Source: Acidimicrobiaceae bacterium (lineage in GTDB: Bacteria; Actinomycetota; Acidimicrobiia; Acidimicrobiales; Aldehydirespiratoraceae). Taken from it: 32,528 bases of DNA. The notes beneath the pieces are model-generated. The model worked only from the letters and a program-made list of their open reading frames with translations, did not search any database and was not told where the DNA came from. Each line of letters begins with the position of its first letter. Positions within the stretch are counted from its first letter, which is position 1. The stretch lies in NCBI GenBank assembly GCA_016845585.1, contig JAERSO010000171.1:1-32528 (forward strand). Direction: 5' to 3'. Positions 15,350 to 23,119 of this stretch are shown here, in pieces. The translations under genes were made by a program, and so were the position numbers.

Positions 15350-16600
15350 ATGGCCATGCCCCAAACAGGACGCACCCACGCCGAGATCGTTTCATCGCTT
15401 CACGACCTCCGCCGCAATGACGCCCGATGGCAGGACGGTCGCACCTTCGGGCTCGTGTACGACGGTGGAAGCGAAGTCCACGCGATCGCCGAGGAAGCGG
15501 CGCGGATGTACCTCCACGAGAATGCCCTCAACACCATCGCCATGCCATCACTCGCACAGATCCAACGTGAAGTCGTCGGCAACATGGCCGAACTCCTCCA
15601 CGGAGACGACGCCTCCGGCTTCATGACCTCGGGGGGAACCGAATCGATCCTGATGGCCGTCAAGGCCGCCCGTGAACGAGGTCGGGCCGAGCGCAACATC
15701 GACCGGGGCGAGATCGTGGTGCCGACTTCCGCCCATGCGGCCTTCCACAAGGGAGGCCACTACTTCGGTCTCGACGTGGTGAAGGTCGACGTCGGACCCG
15801 ACTCACGCGCCGATGTCGAGGCGATGGCGGACGCGATCACCGACCGGACCGTGCTCGTCGTCGGGTCCGCACCGCAGTACCCCCACGGCGTGATCGACCC
15901 GATCGCCGAGCTGGCGCCCCTTGCCGCGGCCGCTGACGCGAACTTCCATGTCGATGCATGCATGGGCGGTTTCGTGCTGCCTTTCATGGAACGCCTCGGC
16001 GAACCGATCCCACGCTGGGACTTCCGGGTTCCCGGCGTCACCACGATCAGCCTCGACGTGCACAAGCTCGGCTACGCCCCCAAGGGAGCGTCGATCATCC
16101 TTCATCGCACCAAACAGCTCCGCCGGTATCAGACCTACTCGTTCGACGACTGGCTCGGCGGCTTCTACGCCTCACCCAACATGCAGGGCACCCGCTCCGG
16201 TGCCCCCATGGCCGCAGCCTGGGCCGTCATGCAGCGACTCGGCATCGAGGGCTACGAACGCCTCACCCGTACCACCATCGACACCGCTCGCAAGATCGTC
16301 GGCGGTGTGTGTGCCATCGACGGGCTCGAAGTCGTGGGCGACCCCGAAGCCCAGCTCCTCGCCATCGTCGTCGACCGCGACTGGGCTGATCGGCTCGACG
16401 TCTTCGCCGTCGGCGATGCCCTCGCCTCGCGTGGCTGGTACCTCGATCGCCAGCACCGGCCCGACTCGCTCCACGCCACCGTCAGCGCCGGCAATGCGTC
16501 GGTCGCCGACGACTTCATCGCGGACCTGGCGGAAGCGGTCGCCGAAACGCTTGGACAACGTACCGACGACCGCTCCACCACGTACAGCACGCTCGACTAG
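15350..16600 (+). CDS. Sphingosine-1-phosphate lyase-like PLP enzyme
   Basis: 416 residues, fold type I, group II decarboxylase superfamily. The Schiff-base lysine is K239 in DVHKLGYAPKG. It follows the sphingosine-1-phosphate lyase pattern closely: GGTESILMAVKA, PTSAHAAFHKGGHYFGL, PQYPHGVIDP, FHVDACMGGF, then GTRSGAPMAAAW. These segments match the eukaryotic lyase as I recall it, more than glutamate or aromatic amino acid decarboxylases. The membrane anchor of the eukaryotic enzyme is absent, so this would be a soluble aldolase-type lyase that cleaves a phosphorylated amino alcohol; the true substrate is unknown. The start is ATG 15350 with a TAGGTT box. Its TAG stop shares CTAG with the convergent split gene. 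Confidence 0.88.
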   Translation: MAMPQTGRTHAEIVSSLHDLRRNDARWQDGRTFGLVYDGGSEVHAIAEEAARMYLHENALNTIAMPSLAQIQREVVGNMAELLHGDDASGFMTSGGTESILMAVKAARERGRAERNIDRGEIVVPTSAHAAFHKGGHYFGLDVVKVDVGPDSRADVEAMADAITDRTVLVVGSAPQYPHGVIDPIAELAPLAAAADANFHVDACMGGFVLPFMERLGEPIPRWDFRVPGVTTISLDVHKLGYAPKGASIILHRTKQLRRYQTYSFDDWLGGFYASPNMQGTRSGAPMAAAWAVMQRLGIEGYERLTRTTIDTARKIVGGVCAIDGLEVVGDPEAQLLAIVVDRDWADRLDVFAVGDALASRGWYLDRQHRPDSLHATVSAGNASVADDFIADLAEAVAETLGQRTDDRSTTYSTLD

Positions 16601-17175
16601 CCGCAGCCGGCCTCGAAGGTGAAGGGGAAGAGGTCATCCCACTGGCCGACCACGTAGTTGTGGTCACTCGCTTCACCGGAGCCTGAGACACCTGATCCGG
16701 AGGCGTTCAGGTCGAGTGCCTCCTTCCCGGAGAAATGATCCGCGGCGGCCGAGAACGACGGTTGATCATCGGGGGCTCCCCCGAAGAGCTCCGAACGGCC
16801 GAAGTCCACCGTCACACTCGAGCTGATGATCGGATCCGCATCGCCGTACAGCGTCTCCACCATCTCCTTGACCATGAACTCCTCGAGCTCAGCGCGGCTC
16901 TCGACCGAATGACTGATCGAAACCCATACCGGCGTTCCGTCTGAAGCCTCGCCGAGCCCCTCGATGATGAAGTCACCCTGGGCTGCAATGCAGACCTCGG
17001 ACACGAACTCGATCGATTGGTCCTAGATGTCGATGCGGCCAGACCCGTCGCCGCCGAACGTCTCCACCATTGTCTCGGCGCTCGCCTTCGCGTTCTCGAC
17101 AATCTCCTCCGGCGTGCCGCCCTCCATGATCTCCTCGACCATGTCGTCCACCATGTCCTCGACATCGGATGGCAT
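16597..17175 (-). pseudogene. Hypothetical acidic protein split by an in-frame amber codon
   Basis: Two stretches in one reading frame are separated by a single TAG at 17025-17023. The upstream part (from ATG 17175) is 50 residues, acidic and helical, with MPSDVEDMVDDMVEEIMEGG. The downstream part continues without a shift for about 141 codons and includes DQSIEFVSEVCIAAQGDF, VWVSISHSVE, EEFMVKEMVETLYGD and two cysteines. The frame continuity suggests one gene with a nonsense change, for example CAG to TAG. Alternatively the second half starts at GTG 17004 as a separate 135-residue protein. No function is recognised. It is divergent from the crotonase (110 bp) and its stop overlaps that of the S1P-lyase-like gene. 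Confidence 0.6.
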
Positions 17176-17271
17176 GTCACCGTCATCACCTCGGCCGAAA
17201 CCCCGTACCACCTGTGATTGTTCATGCCGCGAGTGAACCCGACCCCAGCAAAGGGTGAGCAAAACCTGATC

Positions 17272-17277
17272 TAGGTT
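17272..17277 (+). promoter_or_regulatory. Putative -10 box of the crotonase gene
   Basis: TAGGTT, seven bases before ATG 17285. The box argues against the alternative TTG start at 17276, which would fall inside it. Confidence 0.42.
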
Positions 17278-17284
17278 GCAGGGC

Positions 17285-18139
17285 ATGCCCGAACGCGACG
17301 TGCCCCCGATGGAACTCAAGACCACCAAATGGGACCTGGCCCACGGCGTCGGCACGATCACCCTGTCGCGCCCGCACCGCCACAACGCGTGGACCGGCCG
17401 TATGCACACCGAAATGCGCCACCTCCTGCAGACCGCCGAGGACGACCCCTCGATCCGTGTCGTCATCATCACCGGCGACCCCGACGGAAAGACCTTCTGC
17501 CCCGGAGCCGACAGCCAAGCCCTCGAAACCCATGTCGACCGCGGCGGCTACGACCCCGGCACGCCGGTCGACATCGCCACCCCCGGCTACGGCGTCGACC
17601 CCAGCTTCGACGCCGACTTCGCGTACTTCCTCGGCTTCGAGACAATCACCATCGCCGCGGTGAACGGAGCTGCCGCGGGCGTCGGCCTCGTCATCGCCTG
17701 CTGGTGCGACATCCGCATCATCGCCGAAGACGCCAAGCTCACCACCGCCCACGGAAAGCTGAACTTCCCCGCCGAATACGGGCTCTCCTGGCTTCTCCCG
17801 CGGCTCATCGGGCTCAGCCGCGCCACCGACCTCCTCCTCACCAGCCGACCCATCCTCGGCTCCGAGGCCGGCGATATCGGCCTCGCCAACCAGACCGCCC
17901 CACGCGACAACGTCCTCACCACCGCCGCCGCCTACGCCACCACGCTCGTGGAAACCATCAGCCCGCACTCCTTGCGTGCCACGAAACGTCAGCTCGCCCT
18001 CGACACCACGCACAACGACGCCCGCCGATCCATCCTCGACGCCCAAGCTCGCATCGACACCATGTCCACCGAGGCCGACTACCGCGAAGGCACCGCCGCA
18101 CTCGTTGAAAAACGGGCGCCCCGATGGGCCGACCGATGA
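17285..18139 (+). CDS. Enoyl-CoA hydratase/isomerase (crotonase) family protein
   Basis: 284 residues. The first oxyanion-hole strand is KTFCPGADSQAL (about 74-85) and the second is NGAAAGVGLVIACWCDIRI. The following AKLTTAHGKLNFPAEYGLSWLLPRLIG corresponds to the active-site loop. The usual Gly-Gly of the P-G-G-G-T segment is LSW, so classical hydratase activity is uncertain and isomerase or another crotonase reaction is possible. The C-terminal trimerisation helices end in TEADYREGTAALVEKRAPRW. No signal peptide. It is a single gene with its own leaderless-type promoter; its 3' end faces a 400-bp intergenic region that contains the direct repeat. Confidence 0.9.
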   Translation: MPERDVPPMELKTTKWDLAHGVGTITLSRPHRHNAWTGRMHTEMRHLLQTAEDDPSIRVVIITGDPDGKTFCPGADSQALETHVDRGGYDPGTPVDIATPGYGVDPSFDADFAYFLGFETITIAAVNGAAAGVGLVIACWCDIRIIAEDAKLTTAHGKLNFPAEYGLSWLLPRLIGLSRATDLLLTSRPILGSEAGDIGLANQTAPRDNVLTTAAAYATTLVETISPHSLRATKRQLALDTTHNDARRSILDAQARIDTMSTEADYREGTAALVEKRAPRWADR

Positions 18140-18203
18140 TCTGATCGACGGAAAAGGCGACAAAAGACCCAAATCGGGGCCATCGGTAAAGCTCCACCGT
18201 CAC

Positions 18204-18340
18204 CGGTCGATACAACACTCAGCCGGTGGATTCGCCCCTGCCGGCCAATTGAGTACGGGTGGGGGTTGAACACTCCCTCCAACGCATCGCCACCAGCGCT
18301 TTTCCAGGGTGCTGGCGCACTCGTTCGGCTCCCGCCCACT
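18204..18340. repeat. Intergenic direct repeat, unit 1
   Basis: About 135 bp, repeated with a 177-bp period at 18388-18515. The core 18273-18321 is 49 identical bases in both units. It begins CTCCCTCCAACG and contains CCAGC and GCTGG arms around GCTTTTCCAGGG. A second, less conserved part upstream (18215-18240) has a GCCGG/CCGGC hairpin around ATTCGCCC. Confidence 0.85.
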
Positions 18341-18387
18341 CTCTCCACCTCGCTCGGCGACCGCGACTCAAGATCGCAGGTACCGCG

Positions 18388-18515
18388 CCGATAGAACATC
18401 TGGCCGGCGGATTCGCCCCCACCGGCCACGAAGGGCGGCGGGGGTCGAACTCCCTCCAACGCATCGCCACCAGCGCTTTTCCAGGGTGCTGGCGCACTTG
18501 TTCGGCTCTCGCCAG
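18388..18515. repeat. Intergenic direct repeat, unit 2
   Basis: The partner of unit 1; the identical core is 18450-18498. Its upstream hairpin is stronger: GGCCGGCGG and CCACCGGCC around ATTCGCCC, which pairs fully (one T-G wobble) if read from the minus strand. Read on the minus strand the core has CTGGAAA and GTTCGA, reminiscent of a tRNA-Ser, but the stems do not form a tRNA. Confidence 0.85.
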
Positions 18516-18538
18516 CTCTTCTCTGGAACTCTGTCGTG

Positions 18539-18760
18539 CTAGCTGCTGAGCAGGCTGGCCAGAGCCCACACCGTGGCGATCGAACCCACCACGATGAACG
18601 TGATGCTGCGAGCCTTCGGCGCCGCCGCGAGGTCGTCCTCGTGATGCTGCTGTTCCGGCGGGCGGATCAACGCCATCGCATTGCCAAACGCCATGGCGCC
18701 ACCGATCGCCAGCACCAGCCACGCAAGAAGATCTTCACCGAGAAACACGGCCACCATCAT
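18539..18760 (-). CDS. Small two-helix membrane protein
   Basis: 73 residues from ATG 18760. Two transmembrane helices are clear: FLGEDLLAWLVLAIGGAMAFG (about 6-26, broken here only by its charged start) and SITFIVVGSIATVWALASLL (about 52-71). Between them is a short loop with PPEQQHHEDDLAAAPKAR. It resembles small actinobacterial membrane proteins of unknown role. A longer frame runs upstream to 19219 but overlaps the next gene and has no membrane-protein character. It follows the 224-residue anchored protein by 155 bp in the same direction and has no close ribosome-binding site, so the start is uncertain by some codons. Confidence 0.65.
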   Translation of the reverse strand: MMVAVFLGEDLLAWLVLAIGGAMAFGNAMALIRPPEQQHHEDDLAAAPKARSITFIVVGSIATVWALASLLSS

Positions 18761-18915
18761 CGCCGCGGACCATCGGCCCGGGCCAACCGGGTCAAACGGC
18801 CCTTTTGAACCATCCCTGGGCAACGGCCGACACGGGCCGCCGATGGGGCGCCTGTGAGCGGTTTCGCCGCCGCTCGCCCCGAGCGGACGAGCACCGCTCA
18901 GTGGCTCCCTCGGTG

Positions 18916-19590
18916 CTACGACGGGGCGAAGTCGGCGTCGGTGACATCGGTGCGGATCGACACGATCACCTCGAGGTCGGTCGCGGTCTGGCGGCGCACG
19001 GTCGCTCGGCGCAGCGCTCCCGACTCCTCGTCGAAGCAGAACTCCGCCCAGCGACCCCACGGGGCCGCGAGACGTGGCACCACCTGCTCCAGCCGAAAAC
19101 AGCCGGATTCCTCCCGCGCGAGGTCGTAGAAGCGAGCATCGCCGCTGACGTACTCCCGGACCAGATCCATCTCCATGCGAACCCGCTCGTCGTACGAGAC
19201 GCCCGACCCCGGCACACACGGCGGAGCGATGACGTCATCGCTCGAGGAGTCGCACGTGGCGAGCTGGTCGTCGATCTGCTCCACCGTCGAACCAAGGCGC
19301 GTGACCAAGCGTCGAGGCGGATCCTGGGCCGTGTACAGCGACCCACCGAAGGGTTCGTCGACATTGTCGACCGTGCGGGTCCACGTGCCTTCGACGACGA
19401 AGGTGGCCGTACGCCAGCGCTCCCACGCTGCGGTGAACGGGGCGACCACATCCGGATCGTGATTCACCGACGGGAAGTTGGTTGTCGGGGCGTCGAGCGA
19501 CGGCTCGTCGTCGAGTTGCCAGACGAAGAGACCGAGCACGACGACGACGCCGACGATCAGGCCCAACGCGACGTACAGTGCCCGCTCCAT
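18916..19590 (-). CDS. Membrane-anchored hypothetical protein
   Basis: 224 residues with one N-terminal transmembrane helix (about 5-25, YVALGLIVGVVVVLGLFVWQL). The rest should be outside: a beta-rich domain with FVVEGTWTRT, SLYTAQDPPRRLVTRLG, a Cys-containing loop (ATCDSSSDDV, APPCVPG), then CFRLEQVVPRL and EFCFDEESGALRRA, ending in VIVSIRTDVTDADF. This strand pattern resembles outer-surface or lipoprotein-like beta domains, but no family is recognised. ATG 19590 is 11 bases after the dnaB stop, with GAGAGGA directly before it, so it is probably co-transcribed with dnaB. Confidence 0.8.
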   Translation of the reverse strand: MERALYVALGLIVGVVVVLGLFVWQLDDEPSLDAPTTNFPSVNHDPDVVAPFTAAWERWRTATFVVEGTWTRTVDNVDEPFGGSLYTAQDPPRRLVTRLGSTVEQIDDQLATCDSSSDDVIAPPCVPGSGVSYDERVRMEMDLVREYVSGDARFYDLAREESGCFRLEQVVPRLAAPWGRWAEFCFDEESGALRRATVRRQTATDLEVIVSIRTDVTDADFAPS

Positions 19591-19601
19591 TCCTCTCGAC
19601 G

Positions 19602-20966
19602 CTAGACGGTCTGGGAATCGCGGCGGGTCAAGTTGCGGAACGACGTGAACCGTGGCACGAAGCCGAGCTGCACCGTGCCGGTTGGTCCGTTGCGGTGCTT
19701 GGCGACGATGACCTCGGCCATGCCTTCGCTGTCACTACCCGGGTTGTACACCTCATCGCGGTACAGGAACATCACGACATCGGCGTCCTGCTCGATCGAA
19801 CCCGACTCACGAAGATCCGCGAGCATCGGTCGCTTGTCCTGGCGCATCTCGAGGTTTCGGGACAGCTGCGACAAGCCGACCACCGGGCATTCGAGCTCAC
19901 GAGCGAGAATCTTGAGTCCACGTGAGATCTCGGCGACCTCGACCTGACGGTTCTCCGCTGATGCTCGGCCGGTCATGAGCTGGAGGTAGTCGACCACGAT
20001 GAGCCCGAGACTCCCGTTGCGGCTCTTGAGGCGGCGGGCCTTCGCCCGGATCTCCATGATCGTGAGATTCGGGTTGTCGTCGATCCACATCGGCGCCTCG
20101 GCCAGACGGCCGATGCCGTTGGAGATGCGGGTCCAGTCGTCCTCGGTGAGCTTGCCGTCACGCATGTTCTTCGCGTCGACGTTGGCCTCCGAACACAGCA
20201 TTCGCTGGGTGAGCTCGAGGTGGCCCATCTCCAACGAGAAGATCAAGGTCGGCTTCTGGTCGCGAACGGCTGCGTGCGCAGCGACATTCAGGGCGAAGGC
20301 GGTCTTGCCCATGGCTGGTCGGGCACCGACCACGATGAACGCGTTGGGTTGAAGGCCCGACAGGAGATCATCGAGGTCGAGGAAGCCGGTAGCGGTGCCG
20401 GTGATCGCATCGCCGAGCTCGTAGAGATGCTCCAGGCGATCGAGGGTGGAATCGAGGAGATCCCGGATCTCGCCCATGGTGTCGGCGACCCGGCCCTGAG
20501 CGACCTGGAACATCATGTTCTCGGCCTCGTCGACGGCCTTGGTGACATCATCGGGGACCGAGAAGCCGATCTCGGCGATCTCACCGGAGACCTCGATCAA
20601 CCGGCGGAGGGTGTAGCGCTCCGAGATGATCTGGGCGTACTTCGATGCATTGGACGTGGCGGGGGTGTTGACCTGCAGGTTGAGCAGGCCGTCCAGGCCA
20701 CCGATGGTCTCGAGCACACCGGCTCGGTCGAGTTCCTCGGCGACGGTGACGGGGTCGGCCGGGTCGCCCGACGCATACAAGGTGGAGATCGCGTCGAACA
20801 CATGGGCATGAGCGGGGCGGTAGAAGTGCTCGGTCTGGGTGAGCTCGACCGCGTCGGCGATCGCGTCGCGCGACAGCAACATCGCGCCGAGAAGAGACTC
20901 TTCGGCTTCGAGGTTGTGGGGCGGCACGCGGGAGTGCCGGGCTGTGTCGATGTCGCTCATCACCAT
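19602..20966 (-). CDS. dnaB: Replicative DNA helicase DnaB
   Basis: 454 residues, normal length. The N-terminal primase-interacting domain (about 12-115) begins VPPHNLEAEESLLGAML. The RecA-like motor has Walker A GARPAMGKT (214-222), the Walker B strand LIVVDYLQLM, the QLSRNLE segment and the DLRESGSIEQDADVV motif. There is no intein, although actinobacterial dnaB genes are frequent intein sites. The hexamer unwinds DNA ahead of the replication fork. ATG 20966 is preferred because GGGAGGG (20983-20977) is 10 bases ahead; an ATG two codons later is possible. It is last in the rpsF-ssb-rpsR-rplI-dnaB order, after a 205-bp gap with a hairpin. Confidence 0.97.
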   Translation of the reverse strand: MVMSDIDTARHSRVPPHNLEAEESLLGAMLLSRDAIADAVELTQTEHFYRPAHAHVFDAISTLYASGDPADPVTVAEELDRAGVLETIGGLDGLLNLQVNTPATSNASKYAQIISERYTLRRLIEVSGEIAEIGFSVPDDVTKAVDEAENMMFQVAQGRVADTMGEIRDLLDSTLDRLEHLYELGDAITGTATGFLDLDDLLSGLQPNAFIVVGARPAMGKTAFALNVAAHAAVRDQKPTLIFSLEMGHLELTQRMLCSEANVDAKNMRDGKLTEDDWTRISNGIGRLAEAPMWIDDNPNLTIMEIRAKARRLKSRNGSLGLIVVDYLQLMTGRASAENRQVEVAEISRGLKILARELECPVVGLSQLSRNLEMRQDKRPMLADLRESGSIEQDADVVMFLYRDEVYNPGSDSEGMAEVIVAKHRNGPTGTVQLGFVPRFTSFRNLTRRDSQTV

Positions 20967-21140
20967 GTTTGCGTGGCCCTCCCAGCGCCCGCTCTACCCT
21001 GCCGACACAAGCCTGTGTGAAGGAAGGGGAGAACCTGGGGATCCCCAGTGATTTGCGGGGATATCTCTGTGGAGAAGTCGCTATTTGTCCCCAGGCGCGC
21101 GGGCGCGCGTGAAGGCCGCGTAACGCTTGGATGTCGTTGT

Positions 21141-21167
21141 GGTGTCGGCCCCATCGGAGCCGACACC
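21141..21167 (-). terminator. Hairpin after rplI, possible terminator
   Basis: GGTGTCGGC and GCCGACACC form a perfect 9-bp stem around a 9-base loop, starting five bases after the rplI stop. No U-tract follows, so it may pause, protect the transcript end, or act with Rho rather than terminate alone. Confidence 0.5.
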
Positions 21168-21171
21168 CAAC

Positions 21172-21618
21172 TCACGCTTCGGTTACCTCGACGGTGACCG
21201 GGAACTGGACCTCGGTGTGCAGCTTGCACATCACGAGAGCCTCGCCGACCTCCTTGAGGGGGTGCTCGAGGTCGAGGGTGCGGCGATCGAGCACCACACC
21301 GGCCTGCGCCTCGACGGCTTCGACGATGTCGCCGGCGCCTACCGAGCCGAACAAACGACCACCATCGCCCGCCTTGGCGGCAATGGAGATGCGCATCGGC
21401 ACGAGCTTCGTGGCGATCTCCTCGGCGTCAGCCTTGGAGGCCGCATCACGCAGGGCTGCAGTGCGACGCATCGCCTCGGCTTGACCAGCAGCTCCGGCTG
21501 TGGCCTTGAGCGCCAGACCCTTGGGGTTGAGGTAGTTGCGGAAGTAACCATCCGCAACGTCGAGCATCTCGCCCTTGCGGCCGAGGCCGCTCACATCGCT
21601 TCGCAGGATGACCTTCAT
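21172..21618 (-). CDS. rplI: Large-subunit ribosomal protein bL9
   Basis: 148 residues. The N-terminal domain has the bL9 signature ([15 protein letters not shown], then [16 protein letters not shown]), followed by the long connecting helix (about 40-75) and the C-terminal domain ([16 protein letters not shown]). It binds 23S rRNA near the L1 stalk. ATG 21618 is chosen: GGAGG is seven bases upstream, while the GTG two codons earlier would overlap the rpsR stop. It lies two bases after rpsR and is translationally linked to it. Confidence 0.97.
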   Translation of the reverse strand: MKVILRSDVSGLGRKGEMLDVADGYFRNYLNPKGLALKATAGAAGQAEAMRRTAALRDAASKADAEEIATKLVPMRISIAAKAGDGGRLFGSVGAGDIVEAVEAQAGVVLDRRTLDLEHPLKEVGEALVMCKLHTEVQFPVTVEVTEA

Positions 21619-21620
21619 CG

Positions 21621-22085
21621 TCACGCCTCCGAGCCTTCGGCGTTGAACTCGACACCCTCGACCTCGGCAACGGCCTCAGCGTTGTCCTGGGTTGCCGGAT
21701 CAACGGCGTTGTCGACGTTCTCGTCGCCCTCTTCACCGGCCGGCGGCGGACCGCTCGGACGCGGGGCGGGACCAGCGGCGCGACCACGATCACGATCGCC
21801 ACGGTTGCTGCGCTGGCTGGTGACGCGCGTGGCGTAGGGAACCAGTGCCATCTCACGAGCGACCTTCACGGCGTCAGCACACAGCTTCTGCTGCTGGGCC
21901 GAGTTGCCACTCACGCGACGGGCACGGATCTTGGAGCGCTCGGACACGAAACGACGAAGGAGGTTCGCGTCCTTCCAGTCGACATAGTCGATCTTCTCCT
22001 GGGTCAGGATGCTGACCTTCTTCTTTCCGCCCTTGCGGTTGTCGTTCTTGTTGCTCTTGCCGCGCTGCGGCTTTGCCTTCGGCAT
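21621..22085 (-). CDS. rpsR: Small-subunit ribosomal protein bS18 with long acidic C-terminal extension
   Basis: 154 residues, about twice the usual length. Residues 1-25 are basic; the conserved core is about 26-88 ([43 protein letters not shown]). The CPFC zinc motif at the N-terminus is absent (KKKVSILT), so this is the zinc-independent C-minus type, although it sits in the main operon. Residues 89-154 are an extra Arg/Pro-rich then strongly acidic tail ([19 protein letters not shown]) of unknown role. bS18 binds bS6 in the 30S platform. It lies between ssb and rplI. Confidence 0.95.
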   Translation of the reverse strand: MPKAKPQRGKSNKNDNRKGGKKKVSILTQEKIDYVDWKDANLLRRFVSERSKIRARRVSGNSAQQQKLCADAVKVAREMALVPYATRVTSQRSNRGDRDRGRAAGPAPRPSGPPPAGEEGDENVDNAVDPATQDNAEAVAEVEGVEFNAEGSEA

Positions 22086-22115
22086 TGTCTTCTCTCGTTC
22101 TTTCGTTCTTCGGCC

Positions 22116-22568
22116 CTAGAAGGGCTCTTCGTCCATGTCGTATGCGGGAGGGGCCTGGTTGGAGACCGGCCGTTGGCTCGGGCCCCCACCACCCTGGGGC
22201 GCGCCACCGCCGCCACCCTTGAATTCGTTCTTGCGGATTTCCGCGGATGCCCAACGCAGGCTCGGAGCGACTTCGTCGGCCACGATCTCGACCTTCGAGC
22301 GACGCTCGCCCTCCTGGTTTTCCCAGCTGCGCTGCGAAAGGGTTCCCTGCACCACGACGCGAGCGCCCTTGGTGATGGACTCCGCGACGTTCTCCGCGAG
22401 CGAACGGAAACAGGTGATGTCGAAGAATGAGACTTCGTCCTCACCGTCCTGCTTGCGCTTGTTCCACGCCAGCCCGAAGCTGGCGACGGCCATGCCGCCC
22501 TGCGTGAACCGCAGCTCGGGATCGCGGGTGACGTTGCCCACGACGCTGACGTTGTTGTCGATACCCAT
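22116..22568 (-). CDS. ssb: Single-stranded DNA-binding protein
   Basis: 150 residues. The OB-fold occupies about 1-108 (VSVVGNVTRDPELRFT, VSFFDITCFRSLAENVAES, GARVVVQGTLSQRSW). A Gly/Pro/Gln-rich linker follows (GGGGGAPQGGGGPSQ), and the acidic tip DMDEEPF matches the partner-binding C-terminal tail. It protects single-stranded DNA and recruits repair and replication proteins. GGAG eight bases before ATG 22568 supports the start. It follows rpsF by 14 bp. Confidence 0.97.
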   Translation of the reverse strand: MGIDNNVSVVGNVTRDPELRFTQGGMAVASFGLAWNKRKQDGEDEVSFFDITCFRSLAENVAESITKGARVVVQGTLSQRSWENQEGERRSKVEIVADEVAPSLRWASAEIRKNEFKGGGGGAPQGGGGPSQRPVSNQAPPAYDMDEEPF

Positions 22569-22582
22569 GGTGATTTCTCCGA

Positions 22583-22933
22583 TCAGCCGGCGACAGCCGG
22601 CTCACCGTCGCCCAGGAGGCCACGTCGGGCGGCTTCCTTCTCGGGCAGACGGAACAGCTTGTGGCGGACAATGTCGTCCGCGAGACGAAGCTGGCGCTCG
22701 GTGTTGGGGAGACCGGGGTTCTCGGTCACGATCTCCCAGACAACGTAGGTGCCTTCGTTCTTGTGGTTGATCTCGTACGCGAACTTGCGGCGACCCCAAT
22801 TGTCGGTCGACTTGATCGCGTCAGCACCACCTTCGGTGGTGGCAAGACCTTCGGTACGGGTGATCACAGCAGCGATGTCGTTTTCGGAGACATCACTGTC
22901 GATGATGATCATCAATTCATAGGCTCGCTTCAC
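22583..22933 (-). CDS. rpsF: Small-subunit ribosomal protein bS6
   Basis: 116 residues with KRAYELMIIIDSD at the N-terminus, then NWGRRKFAYEINHKNEGTYVV and ERQLRLADDIVRHKLFRL, all typical of bS6. It pairs with bS18 in the 30S platform. Two GTG codons are possible; GTG 22933 is preferred because AGGAGG (22948-22943) is nine bases upstream and homologs begin at this K-R-A-Y-E-L point. GTG 22939 would leave only three bases. It is first in the operon, after a structured 5' leader. Confidence 0.96.
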   Translation of the reverse strand: MKRAYELMIIIDSDVSENDIAAVITRTEGLATTEGGADAIKSTDNWGRRKFAYEINHKNEGTYVVWEIVTENPGLPNTERQLRLADDIVRHKLFRLPEKEAARRGLLGDGEPAVAG

Positions 22934-22950
22934 GAGCACTCACCTCCTAT

Positions 22951-23015
22951 GGACCCGATCACTCGGGGCCCCTTCCCGGGGCAGGGGTTGTCGGTTGTCA
23001 ATCCCCGAAGGGACC
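22951..23015 (-). promoter_or_regulatory. Structured rpsF 5' leader, possible S6:S18 autoregulatory element
   Basis: Three hairpins stand between about 22951 and 23015. CCCGA/TCGGG with a 4-base loop is at 22954-22967, CCCCT/AGGGG at 22969-22987, and TCCC/GGGA closed by TTCG (minus strand) at 23002-23013. In many bacteria the bS6-bS18 complex binds the rpsF leader and represses the operon. No consensus match was checked, so the regulatory role is an inference. TTGACA and TTGACG (minus strand, 23001 and 23021) are possible -35 boxes without a clear -10. Confidence 0.35.
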
Positions 23016-23119
23016 CGTCAACGATATCGGGCCGGCTGAACATGCACACCAGCATGCCGAAGGGGTGTGACAGTGCTTTCGCTGCGGGCGGAACCGCAGT
23101 CCGCCCGCGGCGTTCCTCG

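Larger units (their letters stand above)
18140..18538. other. Convergent intergenic region of about 400 bp
   Basis: This lies between the crotonase stop and the stop of the small membrane protein gene. No credible coding frame is present; the open frames across it carry no initiation signals and are of Arg/Pro-rich composition. It holds two copies of a direct repeat (listed separately). The remaining 60-odd bases after the crotonase have an A-rich stretch but no clear intrinsic terminator. Confidence 0.75.

Noticed and set aside
18380..18545. tRNA-Ser gene on the minus strand in the direct repeats
   Set aside because: CTGGAAA and GTTCGA look like anticodon and T loops, but the acceptor and T stems do not pair in either unit and the spacing is wrong.
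21035..21048. Perfect 14-bp palindrome CTGGGGATCCCCAG near dnaB
   Set aside because: It could be an operator, but there is no second copy, no known match and it is not within a clear promoter, so I do not annotate it.
21068..21076. DnaA box (TTCTCCACA on the minus strand) upstream of dnaB
   Set aside because: One isolated site with a mismatch from TTATCCACA; no cluster, no AT-rich unwinding region, so not an origin.
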